From Taxillus chinensis (Eukaryota; Streptophyta; Magnoliopsida; Santalales; Loranthaceae), in NCBI GenBank assembly GCA_023512835.1, contig CM042090.1, positions 51,249,365-51,313,364 on the forward strand: a DNA stretch of 64,000 nt, written 5' to 3'. The notes beneath the pieces were generated by a model. That model was not told the DNA's origin and did no database searches. It worked only from the letters and a program-made list of their open reading frames with translations. Positions 23,184 through 35,274 of the stretch are shown here, in pieces. Each line of letters starts with the position of its first letter. The stretch's first letter is position 1. The position numbers were made by a program, and so were the translations under genes.

Positions 23184-23196
23184 AAGGGGGAGAGGA
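23184..23196 (+). promoter_or_regulatory. polypurine tract of gypsy C
   Basis: AAGGGGGAGAGGA directly before the 3' LTR start TGTAATGACC, preceded by the CTTTTCG-AGGA-CGAAAAG possible hairpin. Confidence 0.87.
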
Positions 23197-25030
23197 TGTA
23201 ATGACCTGTATTTTGGATGCGAGGAGTTAGTCAATTTTGCCTTCTTAGGTGGAAATTCTTGGGTTTTAGGGAGTTTTTTTTCCACACACTTTGGCTTAAT
23301 CATCTTGTATGTTGATGAGCAAGCAAAAGGCAAAGTTTGAGTCCAATAGGGAGTGCACGTGAGAATGCTTTTCACGTGCAAGGAGATTTTTGCATGGGAG
23401 CCTTCCTGATGTTGTTCCAAGGCTTGTGGTAAAATTCTAGAGCTTTTGGAGGTGCCCGTAAGAATGCACGTGAGAATGCTTTCTCACGTGCAGCCTCTAT
23501 TACCTTTGTTTTGTTGTTCTGATCCTCTTTTGCTAAAGGACCATGGTGAAATTATGAGTGCTTTGTCCTGTGTGTTGCAAAAAGGTTGTAGTCTGTCATC
23601 AAGACTACGTCGTTTTGATGATGGGATTCATTTAATCAAAACTACGTCGTTTTGGGGTTTGAGTTGTCTATATAAAGAGGTGAAGACTCCTTGTTTTAGG
23701 TATAGGGTTCTCTTCAGCTGCTGCAGCCGTCGTAGAGAGAGAGAGGGAGAGAGGGAGAGAGAGAGAGAGAGAGCTTGAGAGAGGGAAGGAAGGGGAGCTG
23801 CTGGTTGCTGCCGGATCGTCTTGCGTGGGGAGGACGGCATCTAGCGCAGGAGCAAGGAGGATCTGCTTTAAAGTAGGGGTTTTGTCCTTCCTGATCTCTC
23901 TCTGTTCTACGGTTCTTGGGTAGATTATGGTTTATACCTGCTTGTATATATATTATATATGTAAATCCATATAGGTGTGATCTCCTATATGGATGTTGGC
24001 CTTCAATGGCGTTTTTGGTGTGTTTCTGGTGTTAGTGTGATGCATGTAAAGTGTTCGATAAAATGTCTGTGTGACATGCCTGTTACATGTTTGACAAAAT
24101 GCCTATGTGTATATGCCCATTACATGTTTCAGAAAATGCCTGTGCAGCTGGGTTCATGAGCCTGTGAATGTATGCACGATACATGTTCGATACTGCGTCT
24201 GTGAAGTTATGCACACCAAGTGTTTAGTTTTATACCTGTGAGGCTATACATGCTAAGTGTTTGATGTTATGTCTGTGTGACTATGTGTGGCTATGTGTGC
24301 TGTGTTTTGTGAAAACCAGTAGCTGTGGAAGCTCGGGACTGTTTTGTGAAACCCGGTAGCTGTGGAAGCTTGGGACTGTTTTTGTGAAACCCGATAGCTA
24401 CGGAAGCTCGGGACTGTTCTGTGAAACCCGGTAGCTGTGGAAGCTCGGGCCTATTTAATAGAACCCGGTGGCTGTGGAAGCCCGGAATTGTAAATGTTAC
24501 CCTATGTGGCTGTGGACATGATAGCCTGTGTGGCTGTGCAAAGGTTGTACATGTGACTAGTGTGTTGATGCTTGACTGGATTATAAACTGCTTGTACCTT
24601 GTTGTCACTACACTGCACTTGTGCACATCCATATGTAGATGATAGGAGCATGGGATGGGTCGGGGAGACATAATCCCTACTGAGCTGTGGTTGCTCACCC
24701 CTCCTACCGTATTGTTTTCTTACAGGGACCTACAGGCGTTAGGTGGGAACACCAAGTTGGGAGACCTGCTTGTGGCTTGCTTATTGTTATTTGAGTTTTG
24801 TTGTTTTTGTGAGCTTTGTAACCCCAGTGGGGAGATATTGTAATGAGGAGTTTAATGTAATAAAAGCATGTTTGGACACGTTTGTAAGGTTTGAATTTAA
24901 TATATATATATGGTTTTGTCTCTGAGTTTGAAATGTAAAGTGTATGTTGTATTCTACCCTCTTTATCCAAACTTGGGTAAAGGGAGGGTCATGTTCCAGT
25001 CTCCTCGGGTTGGAAATCCGGGGCGTGACA
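23197..25030 (+). mobile_element. 3' LTR of gypsy C, complete (1,834 bp)
   Basis: Starts TGTAATGACC after the polypurine tract and ends GGGGCGTGACA. In order: two G-box inverted repeats (23354-23380 and 23465-23492, arms TGCACGTGAGA/TCTCACGTGCA in the second); two ACGT-core palindromes (about 23600-23655); TATA (CTATATAAAG, about 23669); TTTTAGGTATAGGGTT; GA repeat (23731-23780); leader hairpin (23966-23993); TGCCTGTGTGGC-type repeats; 37-bp repeats (24305-24490); and GTAACCCCAGTGGGGAG (about 24820). The right half is nearly identical to the left LTR of C, so C is a fairly recent insertion. Confidence 0.93.
23354..23492 (+). promoter_or_regulatory. two G-box inverted repeats in U3 of gypsy C
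   Basis: Each of two inverted repeats has CACGTG in both arms (23354-23380 and 23465-23492). CACGTG is the plant G-box, known as a bZIP and bHLH target. Their place 180-320 bp upstream of TATA fits an enhancer; binding is not shown by sequence alone. Confidence 0.6.
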
Positions 25031-25238
25031 GAAAGGGCGCTGTAGGGGTGCTAATCCTTCCCTACACGTAATCAACTCCCGAACCCTTCTCTGATAACGC
25101 AGACCACACCTTTAAACTACTCAAAGTAAAGGGTATCCAACTGTACTCCAAAAACAGTTGGTGGCGACTCTAAATTTTCTCACCATTGGTTTAGTTTGAG
25201 CTCACCCCAAACGGGCCTAGACGAAAACCAGTGACGAC
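25031..25238 (+). mobile_element. right-end fragment of a Tat/Ogre-like LTR
   Basis: Very similar to 63300-63508 (GTAGGGGTGCTA, CTACACGTAA, AACTCCCGAACCCTTCTCTG, ACGCAGACCACAC) and ends GTGACGACA, matching the TGATGACA end of the solo LTR at 34515. It contains TGGCGACTCT, which resembles the tRNA-Arg primer site of Tat/Ogre elements. It directly follows the end of C, so C may have inserted into such an LTR whose left part is now lost. Confidence 0.75.
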
Positions 25239-25385
25239 AGTCGGGTCAAAGACCAAGGGTCGAAGTTCGAAGGTTTGATCTTCGAGACAGATCTTCGAGG
25301 CCACGTTTCCAGCGATCTTCGAGGCTGCAACTACGAGGCTCCGAGGCGGTGATCTTCATGGCAGTGTTCTACGAGTCTTCGAGGG
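25239..25385. repeat. GATCTTCGAGG-rich short repeats
   Basis: Several imperfect GATCTTCGAGG words spaced 20-40 bp apart. The composition resembles the CGAAGCCTCGAAG repeats in the Tat/Ogre-like LTR at 61150-61210. No coding sequence. Confidence 0.4.
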
Positions 25386-26892
25386 AGTGTTTCATTTATC
25401 AAAGCTACGTTGTTTTGATGGTGTCTTTCATTTATCAAAACCACGTCATTTTGATGGTGTGTTTCATTTATCAAAACTGTCGTTTTGATGGTAGGATTTC
25501 ATTTATCAAGACTACGCATTTTGATGGTGGGATTTCATTTATCAAAACTACGTCATTTTGATAAGTAAGGTCTATATAAGGAGGAGCTCTCTTTGTTTTA
25601 GGTTTAGGGTTGTTGTTGTCAGCCACCGCAGTCGTGCAGAGAGAGAGAGAAAGAGGGAAAGAGAGAGAGTTCTTGAGCGCTGCTGCTGGGGTGACTCGCG
25701 TGGGTGGACGACGTCTAACGTGGGAGCAAGAGCAAGGAGGATCTTCCTGAGGTAGGGGTTCTGTTCCTCCTTGAACCTATCCCAAGGTTTTGGCCTTGTG
25801 ATAGGCAGTCTATTGTATATTCTGGATATATATATATATATATGTAAATCCATATAGGTGTGACCTCTTATATGGATGTTGGCATTCAATGGCGTATTTT
25901 GCTTGGATATTTGTATACATGCCTATGAGGCTGGGGATTATACATGCTAGATGTTTGTTTTTATGCCTATGTGGTTGAGTTTGTGAACTTGTGAATGTGT
26001 GCATGCTAGGTGTTTGGTTTTATGTATGTGTGACTAAGTTTGAGAGCATGTGAATGTGTGCACGCTATATGTTCGATGTTTTGCCTGAGAAACTGTGTAT
26101 GTTTAGTGTTTGATGTTTTGCTTGTGTGGCTAAGTGTGTTGTGTGTTTGTTTTGGAACCCGGTGGCTGTGGAAGCCCGGGATTACTTTGGAACCTAGTGG
26201 CTATGGAAGCCCAGGACTGTTTTGGAACCTAGTGGCTGTGAAAGCCCGGGACTACTTTGGAACCCGGTGGATGTGGAAGCCCGGGACTGTTCTTGGAACC
26301 CGATGGCTGTGGAAGCCCGGGACTATTTATGTTGGCCTGTGTGGCTGTGGAAATGTTAGCATATGTGGCTGTGGCAAAGGTTGTACTTGTGACTTGTGTG
26401 TTGACGCTTGACTGGATTATCAACTGCTTATATCTTATTGTCACTACACTGCACTTGTGCACGTCCTCATGTAGATGCTAGGAGTGTGTGGGATGGGTTA
26501 GGGAGACATGATCCCTACTGAGCTGTGGTTGCTCACCCCTCCTTCTGTGATTTGTTTTCTTTCAGGAACCTACAGGCGCTAGGTAGAACCCCAAGGTGGA
26601 AGACCATATTTGTTTTATTGTTTCGTTCAATTGTTATTTTGAGGAAATTGATGTAACCCCAGTGGGGAGAGGTTGAAAACTAGATTTGAATATAATAAAG
26701 GCATGTGGTTTGGTTTTAAACGTTTATTGTGGTTTGAAATTAATAAAGATATTGATTTACGTCTTTGCGAATTTCTGTTGTGTATGTGTTCAATGTCTTG
26801 CGTGGGATGTTGTATATTAACCCCTTGTCCACTGGGTGGGTAAAGGGGGGTCACGAACCGGTTTCCTCGGGTTGGAAATCCGGGGCGTGACA
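25386..26892 (+). mobile_element. 5'-truncated gypsy LTR of B/C type
   Basis: Only part of U3 is left. It consists of five tandem copies of a roughly 35-bp unit, TTTCATTTATCAAAACTACG plus a TTTTGATGGTG-like tail (25388-25562). TATA (CTATATAAGG, about 25570), TTTTAGGTTTAGGGTTG, GA repeat (25639-25670) and hairpin (25849-25876, one G-U pair in RNA) follow. 37-bp repeats lie at 26155-26325, and the LTR ends GGGGCGTGACA. It abuts the copia D LTR at 26893, inside a repeat unit, so it may have inserted there before its left side was deleted. Confidence 0.88.
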
Positions 26893-27552
26893 GTGGTTAC
26901 TTACTCTGTGTCAGTTTGATACTGGAATCCTTATTCCATGTCAGCGCTTCCTTACTCCGTATGAATGAGAAGTCCAAAGAGCTTACTCCGTATCAGCGCT
27001 TCCTTACTCCGCATGAGTAAAAGGTTCAGATTCCTTACTCTGCAGCTCCTTTCCTTACTCCGTGCGAATAAAGGACTTGGGTCCTTATTTCGCACAAGTC
27101 ATTCCTTATTCCGCATGTATGAAAGACTCGGATTCCTTACTCCGTGTCTTCTTGTCTTTAGTCCGTTTGAGTGGAAGACTTAGCTTTTTATTCCGCGATA
27201 ACTGTCTCTTACTCTGTGCTAGATGTAGACTAGGATTCATTCCGCATCTATTTAACTTAGTCCATTAAGGTGTTAAATGCAGATTCCTTAGTTTGTAGCT
27301 TTAAGTTTTTGGTCCGCAGGAATGATCCTTACTCCGTATGAAATGTAGACTTGGTTATTTACCAGGTGTTTGATGACACTCACGTTTGTCCGGATCAGGA
27401 TTATGTATCCTGTCCTCAGCTTTGCTTTCACGAGTAAACGTCCGGATTAAGATCATATCTTCTGTAACAACTTAAGAATAAACATGCAACATCTCAAATC
27501 AAATTACATAAGGTTTTATCTGCATCATCCAGATTCTAGGCTTGATCCAACA
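26893..27552 (-). mobile_element. copia D 3' LTR, partial
   Basis: On the minus strand this starts TGTTGGATCAAG next to the polypurine tract GGGGGAGATT (about 27553-27563) and matches the first half of copia E's 3' LTR (58002-58697). It includes the block CAGGATACATAATCCTGATC and many ACGGAGTAAGGA-type units. It is cut at 26893. Confidence 0.88.
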
Positions 27553-27751
27553 ATCTCCCCCAATATGGATATGCCAAAACCCTTTGTAATCTGATTTGAT
27601 AAGTGAAGCAAAAAAATAACATACAGAAATAAAGATAACTTCCATATTCCATTAAGTCAGCAACAACAGTATAATTTAGCCTTGATACATGAATTTTACA
27701 TTAAGGTATATAAGGCTTACTATACTTGAAGATCATTGTTGCTGCCTTCTC

Positions 27752-30392
27752 TCAAAGCTCCATTGTCTGCTCCATCATGTAGTCATGGACGTTGTTCCAG
27801 TCTTTATCCACCCTTATGAAAGATTTGATGAAGAAACAGACAAAGGCTCCGCAGCTATCTCTATCGGGCTGTTGATGCACTTGCTTCTTGCTCTGGATCG
27901 CTGCCTTTAACTTCTCAGTAGGAGCCAAAGGAATTTGACCCATTTCTTCATAAAGCCTAGATTGCTTTACTTCTTCTGTTAGTCGAAGATGCAGTGGTTC
28001 CAGTTGATTCTTTCTGACTTTGTTACCCATAACTTGGTGAGAATCAATAAGGAGCATCTGCTTTGACGGAATCAGAAAGACAATCAGCATGAAGTGCGGC
28101 GTCTTGACCCGGTACGGAGTGAGGACCAAGGAAAGATTTTTCCATGGCTTGCTGTCCTCAGCAGTTCCGTCGATGAAGGTCCGAATGTGGGCTACGTCTG
28201 GAAGATAGCCCTCAGACCAATACGGCAAGACATCAGACAAGTGTCCGTCCTTATACAGGAACGGAAACAGCCTCATCTCCATCTTTACCCCTTGAGAGAA
28301 GTTGTCTATGTCATCTATAGTAAATAGGCCCCTCTCAGAACATGGAGTCTGAATATCTTCAGGGGAGAAGGGATACATATCGGATAGACATCTTCGCTCG
28401 GCAGTAGACGTGACATACTTAGCCATTTCATTCAAAACACTTCCATCCGCATCATGTGGATCAGGTTCCGCATATGATGGAAGGAAGGTGACAGCCGCGG
28501 ATGGAGAAGTTGAAGGAGGAGTTGCACTTGAGGAGCTGGGTTGAGAGAAGCGGCTGCGCTTGGGGATAGGTACTCCTGAGCTAAGGAAGTTGCAGGAGCT
28601 AAGGAAGTTGCAGGAGGACCATATGGCACTCTCTCTCCCGTTTTGGCAGATCGTCGAGGAGCGGTAGGAGGACGAGCCATCGTATGCGCCAACTCCGCGA
28701 ATGAAGTTGACAAGGAATGCACGGACGAGGCTACAAGATCCATCTTCTGCTCGATGGAAGTGTTTAGTTAGGGCGGAGAGGAGATGGGCGTCGAGAGCAT
28801 TAACCTTGACGGCGACGGTAGCATTTTGGGCGCTCTGGGCTTGGGTGTGTCGGTCCAGCTGTGCAGAGATCACACCATCAGAGTGAACCATGCCAAACGA
28901 GGTGCGTCCAAGCACAAACTTTGGGGCTTTGGAGGACTCCCTTGCATGAAGAGGTGCAGGAGTGCGTTAGGCAGAAGAGTCAGTAGCTGGAGAGAGGGGT
29001 TGGTCAGCAATAGGAGTAGAGGGGCCACTAGGAGCATCGAAGCCATCTGGGGCATCAGAACCACTTTGACCAGAGAGGTCAACAATGGGATTGCTGCAGT
29101 AGGAGAAGAGGGCCCGGCCTTAGCAGGGGAAGGAACCCGTGCGTCATGGGCCGATCCAGAGGTAATAGTAAAAGGGACGTCAGGAATGGAGGCCGGCGTA
29201 AGGAAGCCGTGGTCCAGATTCCAGACGATCATTTCCTCCGGGGTTTTGGTGTGGCGAGTGTAATACACCTGGAGGTCATTGTTGGGGATGGTGGCTATGC
29301 AGGCGAGGCTGAAATGGAACCAGAGGTCCGTTATAGTGTCAGCGGGGAGATGGTTGAGGTAGTCTCGAGGTTAAGGAAGTGGGGGCAAAGGTGCTTCTGG
29401 AGGAGAGGTAGGGACATTAGCCACTACCGCAACAACAGCAGCAGCAATAGCAAGAGAATCTGGTGCGGGGACATCAGTAGTAGAAGGCGCTGGAGTATCA
29501 GCCGGAGGATAACTAGGCTGAGATGGCCCTGCAACCTCGGATGGGTCAGTGCGAATGCTGTGTTAGGAGCCACGGGAGATGGAAGGAGTAGCTACAGACC
29601 GAATCCGTGAGGATTGGTGGGCAGAGCTGACCTCGAGGGCAGAGCTGTTGACTGGGTCACCAACCGAGCTACCCTATTATTCCGGAGCAAGGAGAAGGCG
29701 GATAATAGCAGAGGGCTGGCGGGCAGTCAGATTCCCATCAGGTGTAAGATGGCGAAGGTAGAAGGCCTAGGGAAAGGGGATGACGCATGTCCGTTGAAGT
29801 GGGATGGACAAAGATGCCGGATGACGATGCTAAGGATCCGCCTAAAAGATTGATTCTTTGGGTTGTTTCCCAGTAGTCGGAATAAGAAAGTCCCCTAATC
29901 CATCGGGAGACCCTCAAAGACTTTGTACATTGCTAAAAGCAGGTCGTACGGGACAGAGCCATGGGCTGTTGTGCGAGCCAGAAGGCACTGACTCAGGATG
30001 GTCGCCATACATCGGTAACGACCCTGGAAGGACTTCACCTTATATTCCTTCCCTTTGTAAGTGCAACCCATGGAAGCTGCCATTTGCTCTAGGTCTGGGC
30101 GCTGATGAGGACCAAAAGGGAGATGGAGAGCAGCTCGAAGAACGTTTGGGATGATAACAATGGATTCACCCCTAACGATGGAATGGATGGAGTCGGTGGT
30201 GCAGCAAATGGTCCGATAGAACTCAGCTATGTTGTCAATGAGGAGATCGACGGGATTAGAGACCAGGTTCAGGATGCGGCTTGCTTCTAGTAAGGGGCGA
30301 AGCTCCAGAAACCATGCTGGAGGATTGGATACGGAAGGCCAATCAACCAAATGGCCAAGATTAACGCTGGGAAGAGCGATCTTGGGCGCCAT
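27752..30392 (-). pseudogene. copia D extra ORF: transposon-protein-like N-terminus plus ULP1-like protease
   Basis: This lies between pol and the 3' LTR on the same strand as pol. The ATG at 30392-30390 opens MAPKIALPSVN. The N-terminal domain (to about 29895) contains FYRTI...IVRGESIVI, recalling the Pfam 'putative plant transposon protein' family; that assignment is from memory. The first segment ends at a TAG where E has TGG. The Ala/Ser/Pro-rich middle is frameshifted; then 28915-27752 is open for 387 codons. Its end has TPHFMLIVF (His), LLIDSHQ (Asp) and QQPDRDSCGAFVC (Gln, Cys), the order found in ULP1/SENP cysteine proteases. A one-base insertion truncates the last residues relative to E. 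Role unknown; a SUMO- or ubiquitin-like deconjugase is the family expectation. Confidence 0.85.
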
Positions 30393-31664
30393 TGGAACTG
30401 AATGCAGAGAAGGGAAAGGAAATTTAGGGTTTGAGAAAAGGAACAACAACTATGAAACTGGAAAGTGATAAGTCACTCTTTGCGTGAAGGCTTATGATAT
30501 ATATGGCGGGCCAGTGGATGCTAGTGGGTTTAGGGTTTAATCAAAATGAACAGTTATAATCCTCAGACATGATATATTGGTAAAAATGCAAAGTGAATCT
30601 GAACCTGTAGCTTCACAAAGATAAACTAAAAAGAACAGAAAGCTTTACAGGTTAAGATTAGTACGGATATAAACAGATATGGAAAAGTCAGCATAATCCA
30701 AACTAATAAAAAATCAGAACTTATGCATTAAGCGCGAATGTGAGAAACACATACATATAGGTTAATGATCATTTCTATTGAGATCAAAGCATATGTCAGA
30801 TAAGAAACACATAAGTTCATATTAGTCAACAGAGCAAAACCGTCATGCCGAATGTCATAGCTAAGATGAATTGAATCTATATGATTTGCCCAAATTAAGA
30901 CTCATGAGTGAGAATGGATGAAAGAACACATGCTAATAGCAATCAATTGATTATTATATTAAAAGGCACAGTTGATGAAACAAAAACATTCAATCATGCC
31001 ACAATTCCGATTCAACATTGCATGCCCAGTCAGATCTAGAAGTGAGAGTTGCAGGGTAGAGCATCCGAAACAGATCAGGGGGTTATTACGGAAGTAATAG
31101 ATGAAGCTTTGGCTCCCCCTTAGATCGTGCGATCCTCTCGAGAAAGACTCCCCCTCAGATAAACAGCCAGGAAAGAGGTCACGAGACATATAAGGGGGTA
31201 TTACTTGGGTAATAGATAAAGCATTTTCTCCCCCTTAGACCATGCGTTCCTCTCGATAGACATTTCCTGCTTAATATTTAGATCTTGAGAAATTACTGTC
31301 TATTCTTGAGGAAAAATTCCACTCCTGAAGCTGATCAGACTGCAACTGTGATTTTATCCACCAGGCATTCTGAGCTAACCCATTTCATTTCTTCAACTAG
31401 GCATGTTAATATTGCAATCAATATGAAAAAGCATTTGACATGTGGTGAGAGATGAAAATTGGAATCATGAAATCCTAAGGAGGTTTTATTCATATATCTT
31501 TAATTATGTTAGCTCAAGCGACTTCAATTGGAGAACACAAGCATCCTCCCATATGAAAGTATGAGAAAATTATCAAAACACAATGCATGACACAAGTAAA
31601 GATGATCAGCAGTAAGAACAGTAAGTGTCTAACGCTAATCATGAAACACGATGCATATGAGAAG
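30393..31664 (-). other. copia D spacer between pol and the extra ORF
   Basis: No supported ORF. Three GGGGGAG purine runs on the minus strand (about 31105-31116, 31147-31154, 31228-31235) match three in the E spacer (53890, 53970, 54010). GGGAGGATGCTTG near 31535-31550 also matches E (about 53585). Confidence 0.6.
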
Positions 31665-34514
31665 CTATGCAGAAAGGTCAAGCATACCTAATTTGAGGAG
31701 TAATTCAGAAAATCTTGCATCAAGTAGGGGCTTGGTGAGTATGTCTGCGAGTTGATCATCCATAGCAACATGTTCGAGAGATATGTGCTTTTTGAGAACA
31801 TGATCTCGGATGAAGTGATACCTGACTTCAATGTGCTTTGTTTTTGGGTGCATGACAAGATTATTGCTGATAGCAATTGCACTGGTGTTGTCGCAGTATA
31901 GTGGAACAGACGTCGTGTTAAAACTGTAGTTAGTAAGTTGACTTTGCATCCAGACAAGCTGTGTGCAGCAACTCCCATCAGCTATATATTCCGCCTCAGT
32001 AGTAGAGGTTGATACAGAATTCTGCTTCTTACCGAACCATGAAATCAATCTGTTTCCAAGGAACTGACAAGTACCACTAGTGCTCTTCCTGTTGATGCAA
32101 CACCCGGCCAAATCAGCATCAGAATATCCGGATAATGAGAAGTTGGACTCCTTTGGATACCAGAGTCCCAAATTCACTATCCCTTTGAGATACCGCAATA
32201 TCCGTTTTACATGAAGCATGTGTAGTTGTTTGGGATTCGCCTGATATCTTGCACAAATGCGCGTTGCAAACATAATATCCGAGCAACTTGCTATTAGGTA
32301 CAACAATAATCCTATCATCCTTCTATATTCAGTCACATTTACTGATTCTCCGTTAAGATCAGGATCTAACTTGGCACTGACTGGCATGGGAGTCTTCATG
32401 GGAGTTGAGTTTTGCATTCCGAACTTCTTGATTAAGTCCCGTGTGTACTTAGCTTGGTTAATGAAGATTCCGTCCTTCATTTGTTTAACTTCTATTCGAA
32501 GGAAGTACGATAATTCTCCATCATGCTCATTTCAAACTTGCCAGTTATCAACTTCGCAAACTCTTCACAAAGCTTCGGATTAGATGATCCGAAAATGATG
32601 TCATCCACATAAATTTTTACGATCAAAGAATGACCATTCTCTTTCTATAGAAATAATGTGTTGTCAATCTTCCCTTTTCTGAAGTTGTGTTCGAGCAAGA
32701 ATTCTGACAGTGTGTCATACTAGGCTCTTGGAGCTTGCTTCAATCCGTACAAGGCTTTTCGTAGTTTATATACCATATGTTCTGCCTTGTGTTTAACGAA
32801 GCCCGAAGATTATTCAACATAAACCTCCTCTTGAAGATCTCCATTAAGAAAAGCGCACTTGATGTCCATTTGATAAACTATGAAGTTTTCATAGGATGCA
32901 TACGCCAGGAACATTCGGATCGCCTCAAGTCTAGCTATTGGAGCAAAGGTTTTGTCATAATCATTGCCTTCTTCTTGACAATATCCTTTGGCTACCAGTC
33001 GTGCTTTCTTCCGGATTACTATTCCATCAGTATCAAGTTTGTTCCCGAACACCCATTTAACTCCAATGACTTGTTGCGACCTAGGCCTTGGTACGAGCGT
33101 CCACACTTCGTTCCTCTTGAACTGATTAAGCTCTTCTTGCATAGCATCTATCTAGTTTGAATTTGAAAGGGCTTCATCCACCACTTTCGGCTCTATCTGT
33201 GATAGAAAACAGGAGTAGAGACACAAGTTCGAGGTGGCTGCCCTTGTTCTTATTCCAACAGTAGGAACAACAATCACTTGATCTGATGGGTAGTTTTGAG
33301 TCCACCTATAGTTCTGCGCAAGTGGTGATTAATAGTCAATGATTTGAAGCTCTGCCAGATCAGGTGGATCTTGTACATCGGCTGGTTGAGCTTCTTTCGG
33401 GCCAGTTGTATCCGTATGATAAACAGTTCTAGAAGACTTTGAGGTTCTTTAACACTGTGACTTTCAGTATTAACTGGTCCAGACGGACTAGAAGGTTCTC
33501 CGGTGTTTTGAATGTTCGTATCAATTGGTCCAGAGTTGAGTGAAAGTCCTGAGTCCGAATCTTTGGAAACATCATCAGTGACATTTCTTCTCGCTTCTTT
33601 GGTGCTAGGTGATTCATCAGTAGTAGTGGCAGGAACATATTGGAGCTGTGAATAATCAATTGTGTCCGTATGATCCTGCACATTTGAATTTGAAGATCCT
33701 ATACTTGACCAATCAAGGTTAGATTCATCAAAATCAACATTGATAGATTCTTCAACTGTTAAACGTTTTCTATTGAAGATGCGATAAGTCTTGCTATGTA
33801 ACGAGTATTCGACAAAGATCCCATCATCGGATTTTGGGTCAAATTTACTCTGGGCTTCTTTGTCGTTGTTTAACATGTAGCAAACACACCTAAAATCTTT
33901 GAAATGAGAGATTGATAGCTTCCTGCCTCTCCACATCTCATAGGGTATTTTCATGGTAATCTTATTGATAAGAGTTCTGTTTTGAATATAGCATGCAGTG
34001 GACATAGCTTCAGCCCATAGATTGAGAGGAAGCTTTGCCCCTGCTAACAATGATCTACCAGCTTCGACTAAAGTACGATTCTTACACTCAGCAACTCCAT
34101 TTTGTTGTGTAGTCCTGGGCGCAGAGAAGTTATGTTGAATGCCCTGTTCAGAACAATATGATCTCATATCGAAAAAGTCTAATTCCGTACCATGATCACT
34201 CCTGATGCATTTAATGCTCAGTCCATGTGAATTGCTTATCCAGTTGAAGAGATCTACAAGATGTTCAAAGGTTTGATCCTTCGATTTTAGGAACATCACC
34301 CATGTATACCTGGTGAAGTCATTGATAACTACAAGGGTATATCTCGCACTAACAAAAGAAGCAATTGAAATGGAACCACAAAGGTCCATATGAAGAAGTT
34401 GCAACATAGCAGTTATTGAATTAACTAATTTGCTCTTGAAGCTATGCTTGGTTTGCTTGCCAAGTTGGCATTCTCGACAGAGTGAGTCTCTGGAGTATTT
34501 ATGTTTGGGCAGAC
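31665..34514 (-). pseudogene. pol: copia D pol: integrase, RT, RNase H
   Basis: Ty1/Copia order, read right to left. Integrase (34514 to about 33700) has CRECQLGK, HMDLCGS, IRSDHGTE and APRTTQQNGVAECKNRT; the last carries the catalytic Glu, with an Arg-to-Cys change beside it. RT (about 33140-32480) shows [22 protein letters not shown] and [13 protein letters not shown], then is broken by several stops and shifts. RT end and RNase H (32480-31665) are open for 271 codons (SGYSDADLAG, STTEAEYIA, LADILTKPL). Motifs fit the SIRE/Maximus lineage. The upstream part continues at 37805-38106 beyond the inserted LTR. Confidence 0.93.
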
Positions 34515-35203
34515 TGTCATCACCGAATTTCGTCCGTGAGGGAAACCGCTTTTGGGGTGCGATTCCCCCACCCTTCACCCAAATGGTGATGAAAAAGAAC
34601 AGAGTCGCCGCCAACTGTTTTTGGGGTGCAATTGGTCACCTAAAATGATCTACGTCGCTAGAACTAGATTTGAGAGTTTATTACGCGCGGGGAAGGATTA
34701 GCACCCCCGCAACGCCCTTATGGTACCTATCCTAGGAATTTGGGAGGTTTTTAATTTGTTTTAACCATTTGATTAAATTTCACTTTTCTAAACTGACTTA
34801 AAATATTTACTCTTTTTATGTTCTAAATTATTTGTTAAAATTGAATTAAATCAAATTATCCTAAGGTCTAAAAGGGATCATACAAGTTTGAAGTATTAAA
34901 AGAATGGATAATCCTAAAAGTCTAGTTAAGTCCTAAATTATTTATTTGAAGAATTGAAAGGGAGCAAGTTTAAATGGAAGGATTTCAAAAAATTTAGAAA
35001 AAATGGTGAGAATAAATTTTTGGATTTTAATAAGAAAACATTTTTTATGTTTTTGGACTTTTATTTTCAAAAGATGAATTTTTTTTATTTTCTAAAAGCA
35101 GTGTGTGTGCATTAAAAAATAAATAAAACAAATATAAGCAATCATAACTCAAAGTGTTGTGTGAAAGTGACATAAAAAAAAAAACTTCCCCTTTTTTTTT
35201 CGC

Positions 35204-35274
<71 letters not shown>

